Both the position numbers and the translations under genes were made by a program. The notes below the pieces were generated by a model. That model saw nothing but the letters and a program-made list of their open reading frames with translations. It was not told the DNA's origin and made no database searches. A stretch of 64,000 nt of DNA from Anaerolineae bacterium (lineage in GTDB: Bacteria > Chloroflexota > Anaerolineae > Aggregatilineales > UBA2796), in assembly GCA_019637615.1 (NCBI GenBank), contig JAHBVJ010000038.1:1-64000 (forward strand). The letters run 5' to 3'. Positions 19,499 to 28,456 of this stretch are shown in pieces. The stretch's first letter is position 1; every line of letters starts with the position of its first letter.

Positions 19499-19808
19499 CC
19501 ACCGATGCAAAGGGCGCTCTCGCCTCGGACACCCGGTTTTTACACTTCGCTATTTCCGCATTCGCAGTACGGACATTTGACTAAGCACCGCACATTTCTA
19601 TACGCTGTATTCACAGCGAAAGTAATCTGGCAGATTCGATCCAACCTATAAGCATTGAACTTAGAGCTAGAAGATCAGATTGGGTAAAGCAAGCCCTCGT
19701 ATGTACCGCTGCCTTTGGTTTGGAATCATGATAATTTAGAGCTGACTGTTAATTAGCCCTAGTTTATCATGATATATTTATACAATATAGAGCTGACGAG
19801 TAATAGCA
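19499..19808. other. Intergenic region with imperfect direct duplication
   Basis: No gene was seen. The 3' half is AT-rich and holds two related segments: ATCATGATAA..TAGAGCTGAC (from 19725) and ATCATGATAT..TAGAGCTGAC (from 19767), each followed by TAAT-like bases. The second copy ends just before the GTG start at 19809, so these could be regulator sites of the zinc-ribbon/nuclease operon. Confidence 0.35.
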
Positions 19809-20024
19809 GTGAAAATCACATTAACGTATACTCCTCCTAACATTGACACGTGGAAATTCGAATTTCCATGCCCTAAATGCAGACTAAATACATCTATTAC
19901 GCTCGGACAAGTACGCCGTGAAGAATATTTTATTTGCCGAGGTTGTCACGCAACGGTTAAGGCGGTAGATCAACTGGGTGGGGTACAACAGTTAAAACGC
20001 AAAATGGGTAACACGTTTCGCTAA
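19809..20024 (+). CDS. Small zinc-ribbon-like protein
   Basis: The 71-residue product has CPKC and, 22 residues later, CRGC: the pair of CxxC knuckles of a zinc ribbon. It ends in a basic tail (QLKRKMGNTFR), consistent with nucleic-acid binding. The start is GTG. The stop codon overlaps the AAGGAG Shine-Dalgarno of the next gene (GTG 20036), so the two were an operon before the IS110 insertion. It is AT-rich relative to its neighbours. Confidence 0.6.
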   Translation: MKITLTYTPPNIDTWKFEFPCPKCRLNTSITLGQVRREEYFICRGCHATVKAVDQLGGVQQLKRKMGNTFR

Positions 20025-20126
20025 GGAGATAAAACGTGGATCAACAGCAACTTCAACGAACTAGATATCTGTTGCAAACTCGATTCCGCAAATTACAGAT
20101 TACGCCAGCAGATACGGTATTGAAAG

Positions 20127-21137
20127 TCAAGCAATCAAAGTCCCTCGATGGGGGTCAAAATCGGTATGTTTAGTAACGACAGCCCAGGCAATGTGGATAA
20201 GCTTACGAGCGACGGCGATGCGGGCGACCTTGACGGGTTTGCCAGCGGCGCGCAGTTTCTGGTAAAAGGGGCGCAAGCTGGGATTAAAGCGCACGGCGGA
20301 CAAGGAAGCGCTAAACAAGGCGGTACGCAAGCGAGCATGGCTAGCGGGATGAATATGGGCGGTGGCGTGCAAACTGGAGCCGGACTGACGGGGCATGGGC
20401 ACCACGCCAGCATAAGCGGCGGCTTGTTGAGGAGAGGCACAGGCAGTAAAGGCCAAGGTGCCGACCAACAGCCAAGCCGCTGTGACGATGCCGACGCCGG
20501 TGATAGTCAGCAGGCGTTTCGCCGCTTCCGTCCACGCATGGTCGCTGATGAGGGTGCGGCGCAAGTAAGCGTCAATCTCCTTGAGCTGGGCTTGCAGCAT
20601 GGCGATACGTGCTTGGGCACGCTGGTGGACATCGCTGACTTGAGCTGGACGCCGCGCCAGTGCGTGCAAGCGGTTACGTTCTTGGGTCAGCATATGGACC
20701 ACCGCCTCGCGTTCCGTCAAGCGCTGCATCAGTTCTTCGTACACGGCAGGTGGCGGTGCCCAACAGTCGGGCTGAATGAGATAGCCATAGGCTGCCAGCA
20801 AGCGGGCATCCAGCGCGTCGGTTTTGGCGAACTGATGGCGCATCTGCCCAAAGCGCTTGACATCGGCCGGGTTGACCACACTCACGGCATAGCCTGCACC
20901 GTGCAGAAACGCCGCCAGCTGCATCCAGTACGTGCCCGTCGCTTCCATCACCACCAATGTGCTGCCCGGTTGGTGGTCGCGTTGCTGGAGCGTCTTCACC
21001 AACTGTTGCCAACCCGCTGCGTTCTGCTCGACTTCAAACACACTGCCGAACTCGCTGCCGTTGCTGGTATCCGCCACCGCCGCGCTGTGCGCCGCAATGT
21101 CTATGCCCACCACACTTGGATAGCTGCTTGTCGTCAT
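20127..21137 (-). CDS. IS110-family DEDD transposase/recombinase
   Basis: The protein is 336 residues from ATG 21137, chosen over 21173 because AGAGGA lies 9 nt upstream. The RuvC-like domain has Asp13 (VGIDIA), Glu65 (VVMEATG), Asp107 and Asp110 (TDALDARL). The C-terminal Tnp domain has TITGVGIVTAAWLL and AAYAGVVPMPRQSGSS, with the conserved Ser of the second active site. All catalytic residues are present, so it should be active. The stop codon (20127-20129) and last few codons appear to lie in host DNA beyond the element end, meaning the final residues depend on the insertion site (inference). Confidence 0.93.
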   Translation of the reverse strand: MTTSSYPSVVGIDIAAHSAAVADTSNGSEFGSVFEVEQNAAGWQQLVKTLQQRDHQPGSTLVVMEATGTYWMQLAAFLHGAGYAVSVVNPADVKRFGQMRHQFAKTDALDARLLAAYGYLIQPDCWAPPPAVYEELMQRLTEREAVVHMLTQERNRLHALARRPAQVSDVHQRAQARIAMLQAQLKEIDAYLRRTLISDHAWTEAAKRLLTITGVGIVTAAWLLVGTLAFTACASPQQAAAYAGVVPMPRQSGSSLHATAHIHPASHARLRTALFSASLSAVRFNPSLRPFYQKLRAAGKPVKVARIAVARKLIHIAWAVVTKHTDFDPHRGTLIA

Positions 21138-21319
21138 TCTGATCCGTCCTCTGGCTATCGACACCGCTTGCACTTCCCTCGCCTATGCGTAGTCTCGGCT
21201 ACTGGATACGGTTCAGTGTCTGGTGTCTACTCGAGCAAGGGACTGATCTGCGGGACGTGGTCGTTTGCCACTGGGACTTCGACAGTCTCTCTTGCTCATG
21301 CCCTCATTATACGAGGGAA
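20138..21319 (-). mobile_element. IS110-family insertion sequence
   Basis: The element is about 1.18 kb and encodes a DEDD transposase on the minus strand. Short inverted repeats lie near the ends (TCCCTCG at 20141-20147, CGAGGGA at 21312-21318). AA flanks both sides and may be the duplicated core dinucleotide. The non-coding end is upstream of the transposase (about 180 bp), as in the IS110 subgroup, while the other end is only a few bases long. Exact borders are inferred from restoration of the interrupted frame. Confidence 0.8.
21138..21319 (-). ncRNA. Candidate bridge RNA region of the IS110 element
   Basis: The only non-coding part of the element lies 5' of the transposase on the minus strand, about 180 nt, the place where IS110-group elements encode the structured bridge RNA that pairs with target and donor DNA. 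It contains several short complementary stretches, but I did not fold it. The call rests on family knowledge and position. Confidence 0.5.
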
Positions 21320-22424
21320 CTTTGGTTCAGTTGTTAAACAAGTATTGCAATGGCTAGAAAACCATTTGATAACCGGTTCTATAATACAACATCTTGATCA
21401 AGTGCAAGGTGCGCATCACCAAGAAATTGAACTGCTGCTGAACACAAAGATTGATGCTTCTCGCTACTATTACTTAATAACCCAACATGCATCGAGACAT
21501 GAAAATGAACCAGAGTTTCGTGGCTACACGCCTGTGGATCTGGAACAGCATGCCTCAGCATGTTTGAGAATACTAAGAGCAGCCGCTAGTAAGCCAACAG
21601 CAGAATTTTATTGCTCACTTGCAATATATATCACTCAAGAAAAATACACGATTGATAAAAATCCTTTGGAGACCCTAAAGGAGACTGCAATCCGAGATTT
21701 ATATGAGTACCTTGATGAACAACTTGATGGTATTAATGCAGTGAACGGACTTTTGTTTAAATACAAACAAAACGTGGAATGGTTTCAGCGGGAACGTATC
21801 CAAGAAATACTTCAAAATGGTTATGCTAAACGAGAAGGAGAACGTGCTCTCGCTATTCATCTACAACAGTATATTTTCGATCAAGGTGTAGAGTTTACGA
21901 TTGAGCCATCTTCAGCCAGCGGAGAAGTAGATCTCTTATTACGCAATCCATCTGGTCAATTTACCATTATTGATGCCAAGCTTATTCAGCCAAAGGCTTC
22001 TCGTTCAGATATTGTTGGTAAAGTCGCCAAAGGATTTAACCAAGTATCGCGATATTGTAATGATTATAACCAACCCGAAGGCTTTCTCGCAGTATTTATC
22101 AATGATGATCTTTCTATCCAGTTGAATATTGACCAGAACTACGCGTTCAGGTTCTTCAAGATCGGTGGTCGTGTTATTTACTACGTTGAGATAAATATTG
22201 GTGATCGTAAATCAGCGAGTAAATCTGGAGAAGCTAAACAGATCCTTATCGAAAAGGATGAATTGTTTCAGCATATAGAATCAATTGGCAAGACTGTCTA
22301 GCGTCGAATTTCTTCGATACTTTTTGTGTGATATTATGAATATCTGATCAAGTGTTGAAAGGTCTTTCAATAGCAAAGATTGTCCGATGGTTTATGTGAC
22401 AATCTAGCTAGATACAGCATAAAG

Positions 22425-22598
22425 ATGTACGCAAGCATGAAATCGATCAGCACATCAGCGAAAACGAGAATGCGCAAACATGGCGCGGTTATATCCAATG
22501 AGCATTTCTCAATGCCAGTCGTCAGGGAACTAAGCAATTTAAACCATGAAGTTTTAACTTCTCAAGATGATGAACTTGACATACCAACAAGTCATTGA
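22425..22598 (+). CDS. Possible small hypothetical ORF
   Basis: A reading frame of 57 residues from ATG 22425 (a TTG at 22380 would extend it). There is no RBS and no recognised motif. It overlaps the next ORF by 32 bp. It is listed because it lies in the AT-rich island where other small genes occur; it may well be spurious. Confidence 0.25.
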   Translation: MYASMKSISTSAKTRMRKHGAVISNEHFSMPVVRELSNLNHEVLTSQDDELDIPTSH

Positions 22599-23115
22599 TT
22601 TTGTGGCATCCAAGGTGCGGTACAAAACACTCTCCCCCTTCATTGGGCTACAGATCCCAGTGTTTGCCGTTGCGACATTGGAAAGGGATATTCGAAATGC
22701 CGTAGATTCGTTGTTGCCCGTTGATGCAGTGTGGGACTCACGCGAAGTTCGTTTTGTAACAGGCGCAATGGCAAAATATGGTCTAATAGATGCCCAATTC
22801 ACCGTATCGCCGTCGATGCTACAGCACGACTATCAGCAAGGCAAACTCCTGCTTCAAGCACTACATTTCGATATAGCGGAACTACTCGATCCCGCTGTAG
22901 ATATTGAGGAAAGTCTTACATATAGTGCTCTGGAAATGATGTATGAGGAGTTGAGCAGTAGCAAAGCATGGTTAAAATTATTCCTACGTGCTGAGGCTCA
23001 TGGCGATGCCAAGCTATCTCTGCCAGTAGACTATTTACCACGTACATTCGTTATCGAAGATGCTTGCATAGCCAATTCAACGTATCTCTGGGTCTTCAAG
23101 CATTTTTACTTTTAA
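22567..23115 (+). CDS. Hypothetical protein
   Basis: The protein is 182 residues from ATGATG at 22567 (the second ATG is equally possible). It is soluble, mostly helical with a beta hairpin, and has no known motif (MNLTYQQVIDFVASKV, LLDPAVDIEESLTYSALEMMYEEL). It follows the disrupted nuclease gene in the same AT-rich island and could belong to the same acquired block. The length and lack of competing ORFs make it credible; the function is unknown. Confidence 0.5.
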   Translation: MMNLTYQQVIDFVASKVRYKTLSPFIGLQIPVFAVATLERDIRNAVDSLLPVDAVWDSREVRFVTGAMAKYGLIDAQFTVSPSMLQHDYQQGKLLLQALHFDIAELLDPAVDIEESLTYSALEMMYEELSSSKAWLKLFLRAEAHGDAKLSLPVDYLPRTFVIEDACIANSTYLWVFKHFYF

Positions 23116-23190
23116 TTCCCCGAAAATGAGGGGATGCCGCAACGCGGTTTACCCTTACCCTTAACAGCAGACTCGCTGTTGGGGGGAACG

Positions 23191-23616
23191 ATGGCAAAGA
23201 AACGCAATCAACCTGTCCGCAGACAAAATGTGAATGACGACAGTTCAGCGTTGGGAATGTATCTGGAGGATCGGCTCGGTCGCCATGCGCAACGCAGTGG
23301 CCTCGATTATCTCGCCAATCAACGCGAGGCCGCGTATTCGGAAGGGCGTTTTTCCCGCCGCCTGCTGACGGGAAAACTGCGCGTTCGGACTGTCTTCGCG
23401 CAACTGTTGATGATCCTCGTTGGCGGATTCTTGTGCCTTCCCTCCAGCCTCATGATCCTACACTGGCTCGATCCGTATGACGCGCTCAAAGTGCAATACC
23501 TGTTCGGTGATGTGCCGAGCTACACCATTTTCGGTATTATGCTGCTGTTACTCGTCACCTATGTTGGTGTGATGCTGCTGTATACCGCAATCATGAGCTT
23601 CCAGAAGCGGCGTTAA
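23191..23616 (+). CDS. Small membrane protein, hypothetical
   Basis: The protein is 141 residues from ATG 23191, which follows GGGGGG with good spacing; an in-frame start at 23134 lacks this. A basic, disordered N terminus (MAKKRNQPVRRQN) is followed by two strongly hydrophobic segments at about 75-97 and 112-135. There is no enzymatic motif. It lies 83 bp upstream of the dGTPase gene on the same strand. Confidence 0.6.
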   Translation: MAKKRNQPVRRQNVNDDSSALGMYLEDRLGRHAQRSGLDYLANQREAAYSEGRFSRRLLTGKLRVRTVFAQLLMILVGGFLCLPSSLMILHWLDPYDALKVQYLFGDVPSYTIFGIMLLLLVTYVGVMLLYTAIMSFQKRR

Positions 23617-23699
23617 GCTGGCATTCGCACGTTTTCTACGCTAAAACTGTGATCATCGTACCCTGAACAACCCTGCATCCTTACGGTAAGGAGTAGACG

Positions 23700-24851
23700 A
23701 TGATCATCACGCGACAGCAGCGCATTCAATTGGAGGATGAGACACTCGCTCCGTATGCGGTGAGGAGCAGCCAGAGTCGCGGGCGAAAATTCCCCGAAGA
23801 GGAAGATAGCTACCGCACGCCCTATCAGCGCGACCACGACCGCATCATCCACACCACAGCCTTCCGGCGCTTGGAATACAAAACGCAGGTATTCGTCAAC
23901 TACGAGGGCGATTATTACCGCACGCGCCTGACGCATTCGCTGGAAGTAGCGCAGATCGGCAAGAGTCTGGCGCAAGCACTGGCGCTGAACGCCGATCTGA
24001 CCGAAGGTATTTGCCTCGTCCACGATCTCGGTCATTCGCCCTTCGGGCACGCTGGTGAGCACATCCTCAACCGGCTGATGGCGGATCACGGTGGTTTCAA
24101 CCATAACCAGCAAACCTACCGCATCGTGACCGAACTGGAAGAACGCTACCCGCATTGGATCGGCTTGAATCTGACCTACGAAATGCTGGAAGGGATCGTC
24201 AAGCACGAAACGCGCTACGACTCCAACAGCATTGCGGGCTTCGATCCGGCGCTGCGCGGGAGTCTGGAAGCGCAGCTTGCCAACATGGCGGACGAGATGG
24301 CCTACAACGCGCATGACCTCGATGATGGACTGCGGTCGGGACTGTTGGTACATGACCAGATCAAGCATCTCGACATCTGGCAGTTCGTGCGGGCAAGCAT
24401 CGCTTGGGATGGGCAGCAGTACGACGATATGATCCGCCACCGCATGATCCGCCGCCTGATCGGGCTATCGATTGATGATGTAGTGACCAATACGACGGCG
24501 GGCATCCACGCGGCGGGCATCCAAACCATCAGCGACGTGCAAGCGCAGCCCACCAATCTAGCCACTTACAGCGACAACTTCGGCAAAATGGCGGATCAGT
24601 TAAAAGATTTTCTGTACGAAGAACTCTATAACCATTATCGCGTGGTGCGGATGAGCTTCAAAGCGCAGCGCTTCATCGAGCAGCTATTTACGGCCTACAC
24701 GCAACATCCGCGCCAACTGCCGCCGACGGTTCAGCAGCGGGCAAACGTGATCGGGTTGCATCGTGCCAGCGCGGATTACATCGCGGGCATGACCGACCGA
24801 TTCGCGTTGCAAGAATTTGAGCGCTTGTTTGATCCCTTTACGCGGCCTTGA
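23700..24851 (+). CDS. dgt: Deoxyguanosinetriphosphate triphosphohydrolase (dGTPase-like HD protein)
   Basis: The 383-residue protein hydrolyses dNTPs (classically dGTP) to nucleoside and triphosphate. It has the family opening RTPYQRDHDRIIHTTAFRRLEYKTQVF and the HD-domain metal ligands in THSLEV, HDLGHSPFGHAGE (HD pair) and the later DEMAYNAHDLDDG. The RBS TAAGGAG lies 7 nt before the ATG. Length and motifs fit the deoxyguanosinetriphosphate triphosphohydrolase-like family widespread outside enterobacteria, where nucleotide specificity varies. Confidence 0.93.
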   Translation: MIITRQQRIQLEDETLAPYAVRSSQSRGRKFPEEEDSYRTPYQRDHDRIIHTTAFRRLEYKTQVFVNYEGDYYRTRLTHSLEVAQIGKSLAQALALNADLTEGICLVHDLGHSPFGHAGEHILNRLMADHGGFNHNQQTYRIVTELEERYPHWIGLNLTYEMLEGIVKHETRYDSNSIAGFDPALRGSLEAQLANMADEMAYNAHDLDDGLRSGLLVHDQIKHLDIWQFVRASIAWDGQQYDDMIRHRMIRRLIGLSIDDVVTNTTAGIHAAGIQTISDVQAQPTNLATYSDNFGKMADQLKDFLYEELYNHYRVVRMSFKAQRFIEQLFTAYTQHPRQLPPTVQQRANVIGLHRASADYIAGMTDRFALQEFERLFDPFTRP

Positions 24852-24921
24852 TACGCGCACGCGCGTCATGATGCAGCTTGGCGGTCGTGCTCAGGTGAAG
24901 TTCATAGGTGAAGGCTCGGTT

Positions 24922-24950
24922 CCCCCTCATGGCAAGCAACGCGGAGGGGG
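24922..24950. repeat. CCCTC/GAGGG palindromic repeat between convergent genes
   Basis: CCCCCTC at 24922-24928 pairs with GAGGGGG at 24944-24950, followed by TTCAGGGGATGAGG. It is a diverged copy of the window's CCCTCTCC palindrome family and may act as a terminator for dgt and the response regulator gene. Confidence 0.55.
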
Positions 24951-24987
24951 TTCAGGGGATGAGGATAGTTCGCACGACGGCTGTATA

Positions 24988-25368
24988 CTATTCCGCGACG
25001 GGGGCGAGGTTAAGCATCTGGCGCGCCTTCGCCACGAGGTCATGATGCATAATCGGCTTCGAGAGATAATCCGTTGCGCCGCGCTCCATGCTGCTGATCA
25101 CGCTGTTGGCATCGCTGCGGGCAGATAGGATCAAGATCGGCGTTTGCGCGGTGGCTGGACGCTGACGAATCAGGGTCGTGAGCTTGAAGCCATCCATCAA
25201 CGGCATCATCAAATCTAAGATGATCATATCTGGGGTTTCATCATCTAGAATACTGAGCGCTTCGTTGCCTTCTCTCGCCTTGATAACGTGGAACCCGCCA
25301 CGCTCCAACATAATCCCGATGAGGGTGAGTGCGCCTTTGTCATCATCCACGACGAGGATGCGTTTCAT
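24988..25368 (-). CDS. Single-domain response regulator (CheY-like receiver)
   Basis: The protein is 126 residues from ATG 25368 (the ORF could start further upstream at 25425, but the receiver fold begins at MKRILVVDDD). Acidic pocket Asp residues lie in VDDD, the phospho-acceptor is in PDMIILDLMMPLMDG, Ser is in ILSARSD, and Lys is in DYLSKPI: a complete receiver domain with no output domain. It probably signals by protein interaction. No histidine kinase gene is nearby. Confidence 0.88.
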   Translation of the reverse strand: MKRILVVDDDKGALTLIGIMLERGGFHVIKAREGNEALSILDDETPDMIILDLMMPLMDGFKLTTLIRQRPATAQTPILILSARSDANSVISSMERGATDYLSKPIMHHDLVAKARQMLNLAPVAE

Positions 25369-25717
25369 AGCAGCTTTGTCCCTGTTGTTAAGTTCGCAAA
25401 GATTGAATTGAAGTCTAACATACATCGAACCGAGTAGAACTCGTTTTTCATCAAATTTCTATAAAAATCACCGCACTGTTATGCATTTGTATGTCTGGTC
25501 GTTCGCGGCTAAATGCGTTAACCTCAACCAACGATGACATGGGGCAAGCATCCATCTTCGGCTGGCGGCTCACGCTCCGCACACATGCCACCTTTGACGC
25601 TCCAGCGTTCAAGTAAGTGGATCGCATTCATGTCAGTCTAATCATTGATTGGTACAACCGCGCTGCCCAAATGAGCACACCACAGCAGCACGCACTGAAC
25701 GCACAAGAGGAATTGCT

Positions 25718-27283
25718 ATGAGCATCGTACAACCCTATCGTCCTGAAGCCTTAACCGATTTTTCTAACCCCGCTAATCGGGCTGCATTTCAGAAAGCTGT
25801 CGATTATGTACGTTCGCAGTTAGGAACCTTGTATCCGCTGCATATCAATGGCGAGTCGATCCGCGACGGGCATACCAGCGACTCCGTCAATCCGGCACGC
25901 CCCAAGGAAGTCGTCGGGCGCGTGGTGGAAGGCAGCAAGCAACATGCCGATAGCGCCTTAGCCGCCGCGTCGGAAGCCTTCAAGACGTGGCAGTATGTCG
26001 ATCCGGCGGAACGTGCCCGCTATTTACTGCACGCCGCCGCGGAAATTCGCCGCCGCAAGCATGAGTTCAGCGCGTGGATGGTGTTCGAGGTCGGCAAGTC
26101 ATGGGCAGAAGCCGACGCCGACACCTCGGAGACGATTGACTTCATCGAATACTACGCACGGCAGATGATCAAGCTGACACAGGCCAGCGAAACCCTGACT
26201 CAGTACCCCGGCGAAGAAAACCAACTGCAATATATCCCGCTTGGTGTCGGCGCGGTGATCCCGCCATGGAACTTCCCGTGCGCGATCACGACAGGCATGA
26301 CGGCGGCGGCGATTGTGGCTGGCAATACGGTTGTGCTGAAGCCATCGCACCTGACGCCCATCATCGCCTACAAGATGTGCGAGGTGTTCTGGAACAACGG
26401 CCTACCTCGCGGCGTGCTGAATTTCGTCCCCGGCGCGGGCAGCGAAGTAGGCGAAACGCTGGTGGACGATCCGCGCACGCGCTTCATCGCCTTCACGGGC
26501 AGCAAAGAAGTCGGGATGCGCATCTTCGAGCGCGCCGCCAAAGTCCACCCCGGTCAGAAGTGGCTAAAGCGCACCATCCTCGAAATGGGCGGCAAGGACG
26601 CTGTGGTGGTCGATGAAACCGCCGATCTGGAATCTGCGGCGGAAGGCATCGTCGCCAGTGCTTTCGGCTTTCAGGGTCAGAAATGCTCCGCCGGATCGCG
26701 CGCCATCATCGTGGACACCGTGTATGATACGGTGATCAACAAGGTGGTCGAAAAGACCAAGAAGTTGACGCAAGGCGCGACTGACCAGAGCGCGGATGTG
26801 CATCAAGGCCCCGTCTCCGACCTGAAATTCTTCAAGAAGATCATGAGCTATATCGAAGTCGGCACGCATGAAGGCAAACTGCTGCTTGGTGGCAAGCCCT
26901 TCGCCACGCCCGATGATGGCTGGTTCATCGAGCCGACGATCTTCGGGGATGTGCCGGGTGATGCACGCATCGCGCAGGAAGAAATCTTTGGCCCCGTCTT
27001 AGCCTGCATCCGCGCGAAGGATTATGACGACGCGCTGGATATCGCCAACAGCACCGAATATGGCCTGACGGGATCGGTCTACAGCAACAGCCGTGATCGT
27101 CTGGAACGCGCCCGCCGCGAATTCCACGTTGGCAATCTGTACTTCAACCGCAAATGCACGGGCGCGTTCGTGGGCGTACATCCCTTCGGCGGCTTCAACA
27201 TGTCCGGTACGGATAGCAAAGCGGGCGGCCCCGATTACTTGCTGCTGTTCACGCAGGCCAAGTCGATTGCCGAGAAGCTGTAA
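25718..27283 (+). CDS. pruA: L-glutamate gamma-semialdehyde (1-pyrroline-5-carboxylate) dehydrogenase
   Basis: The 521-residue NAD-dependent aldehyde dehydrogenase converts P5C/glutamate semialdehyde to glutamate in proline catabolism. It contains the Rossmann segment FIAFTGSKEVGMRI, the catalytic Glu motif LEMGGKDAVVV and the catalytic Cys motif GFQGQKCSAGSRAI. The ending GGPDYLLLFTQAKSIAEKL is typical of the RocA/PruA branch. ATG 25718 follows AGAGGA, and the upstream extension to 25649 is unlikely. No proline dehydrogenase gene is adjacent, so the first step must be encoded elsewhere. Confidence 0.93.
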   Translation: MSIVQPYRPEALTDFSNPANRAAFQKAVDYVRSQLGTLYPLHINGESIRDGHTSDSVNPARPKEVVGRVVEGSKQHADSALAAASEAFKTWQYVDPAERARYLLHAAAEIRRRKHEFSAWMVFEVGKSWAEADADTSETIDFIEYYARQMIKLTQASETLTQYPGEENQLQYIPLGVGAVIPPWNFPCAITTGMTAAAIVAGNTVVLKPSHLTPIIAYKMCEVFWNNGLPRGVLNFVPGAGSEVGETLVDDPRTRFIAFTGSKEVGMRIFERAAKVHPGQKWLKRTILEMGGKDAVVVDETADLESAAEGIVASAFGFQGQKCSAGSRAIIVDTVYDTVINKVVEKTKKLTQGATDQSADVHQGPVSDLKFFKKIMSYIEVGTHEGKLLLGGKPFATPDDGWFIEPTIFGDVPGDARIAQEEIFGPVLACIRAKDYDDALDIANSTEYGLTGSVYSNSRDRLERARREFHVGNLYFNRKCTGAFVGVHPFGGFNMSGTDSKAGGPDYLLLFTQAKSIAEKL

Positions 27284-27577
27284 AACTAGCTTAACCGCTT
27301 GCCCTCTCTCGGTTTCGCGGCCTACGCGCCAACCCATTTCTGCTTTCTCCAGCGAGAGCGCTACCTGTGCGCTCTCGCACTTTTCCCCACAAGTTGAGTC
27401 CCATTTGAGACTTCGTTCTCTCAACCCGTACGTTGATTGGTCTGTCTCGCAAATAGGATGGAAACGAACTACGCTCGTATCAGCGGAGCATATCCTGCGT
27501 TATTCGTGAGACCGACCATTGATGGTGTTTCAAAAAATAAGGCAGGAATCCGCCCCTCACGCTAAGACTTATTCTTG

Positions 27578-27624
27578 AGTCCCGAAGGGACTTCGTAGGG
27601 TAAGCCCGACAATTCATTGTCGGG
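27578..27624. repeat. Paired-hairpin repeat, copy 2
   Basis: Hairpin 1 is AGTCCCgaaGGGACT (27578-27592). Hairpin 2 is a perfect 9-bp stem CCCGACAAT/ATTGTCGGG (27605-27624). It is the best-preserved copy in the window. Confidence 0.7.
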
Positions 27625-27682
27625 GATCGTTTGCCCGACCAATATGGCGTCCTGATCAAGACTTACGCGCCCCTCCTCAAAG

Positions 27683-27715
27683 CCCCTCGCCTGCGGGAGA
27701 GGGGTTGGGGTGAGG
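27683..27715. repeat. CCCTCTCC-type palindromic repeat
   Basis: CCCCTC..GGAGAGGGG followed by TTGGGGTGAGGG, the same layout as the copies at 7307, 28457 and 59395. Confidence 0.55.
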
Positions 27716-27938
27716 GCGAATATCAATAATCAATCTCGCGGATTCTGTCTAATTCCTAAACACCATCAACGGCGGTGGGATCAGGTAGATCGTAGCGCCC
27801 GCCGCGACCTCGCCCCTCCTGTACTCTGCTTACCGCCTGCTGCTCCCCTGAACGTGTCGATGCCAGATACCGAACATGTCTGAGTGCCGCCGCGCTGTGA
27901 TCATCAGCTTGCGCATCGTAATATTACGCGCCGAGAGA

Positions 27939-27966
27939 CTTACATTTGTACGCTTACAAATGTAAG
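27939..27966. repeat. Perfect 12-bp inverted repeat
   Basis: CTTACATTTGTA (27939-27950) and TACAAATGTAAG (27955-27966) are separated by CGCT. It is AT-rich in a GC-rich setting and could be an operator or a hairpin; no gene starts close by. Confidence 0.45.
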
Positions 27967-28210
27967 GATGTTCAAATCAGAAAACCTGTTATATCCTATC
28001 CTCACAACGGGAAATTGCCTTGATGTGTACCAGCATCGGCACGTTTCTAACCTATCGTCGATCTAGGCGTCCGCCCGTCCATACGAGCGTCACGATTCGT
28101 TACGTCCTTACTGTCATCACACGAAACCCGCATGGCCTTAGCACGCTGTACGCGCTTGGCCTCTGTACGCAGCACTTTGTATTTTCAGTACGCGCCTGTG
28201 TCTCTTTCCT

Positions 28211-28269
28211 TAGCACTCAGCACTCTCTCTTGCTTTGTACTCAGCACTAAGGACTAAGCACTCAGCACT
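28211..28269. repeat. AGCACTN heptamer cluster
   Basis: Five AGCACT or close variants are spaced at 7-nt steps (AGCACTC, AGCACTA, AGGACTA, AGCACTC, AGCACTT). The same heptamer recurs at 53526, 59087 and 59479, always intergenic. Confidence 0.6.
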
Positions 28270-28456
28270 TTTCTTCACAGGAGTCGCCTCATGCCTTGGT
28301 CGCCCGACAACATCACGATCGGTGAGTTTGAAGACCTCATTCCGCAGCCCTTACCCCGCGTCACCCACTATGGCCCACCCGCCGCTTGGTTACACGCACC
28401 CGCCACCCCTACCGCCGATGTACACGCCGCGCCTTTGAGCGCCCCTACCGCGACCT

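Larger units (their letters stand above)
20036..22301 (+). pseudogene. PD-(D/E)XK nuclease-like gene disrupted by an IS110-family element
   Basis: The 5' fragment starts at GTG 20036 behind AAGGAG and gives about 34 codons to 20137. The 3' fragment runs from about 21320 to TAG 22301 in another frame. Removing 1,180 bp (between AA at 20138-20139 and AA at 21318-21319) joins them in frame into a protein of about 361 residues. The C-terminal third shows a PD-(D/E)XK pattern: GEVDLLL, then FTIIDAKL about 10 residues later, followed by a helix with QVSRYCN. It is expected to be a DNA or RNA nuclease with an N-terminal helical domain. With the upstream zinc-ribbon ORF and AT-rich composition it resembles a horizontally acquired, possibly defence-type pair that is now inactivated. 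Confidence 0.75.
27521..27767. mobile_element. MITE-like repeat, copy B
   Basis: The left end GATGGTGTTTCAAAAA (27521-27536) continues as in copy A with AATAAGGCAGGAAT. The right end AATTCCTAAACACCATC (27751-27767) is its imperfect inverse. The interior holds a paired-hairpin repeat and a CCCTCTCC-type palindrome. It has no coding capacity. Confidence 0.5.

Noticed and set aside
20148..22301. Long 717-codon forward frame
   Set aside because: Its first half is the antisense of the IS110 transposase; only the part after about 21320 belongs to a real gene, the 3' half of the interrupted nuclease.
27884..28250. Short frames in the repeat-rich gap
   Set aside because: Composed largely of repeats (heptamers, inverted repeat) and without start signals.
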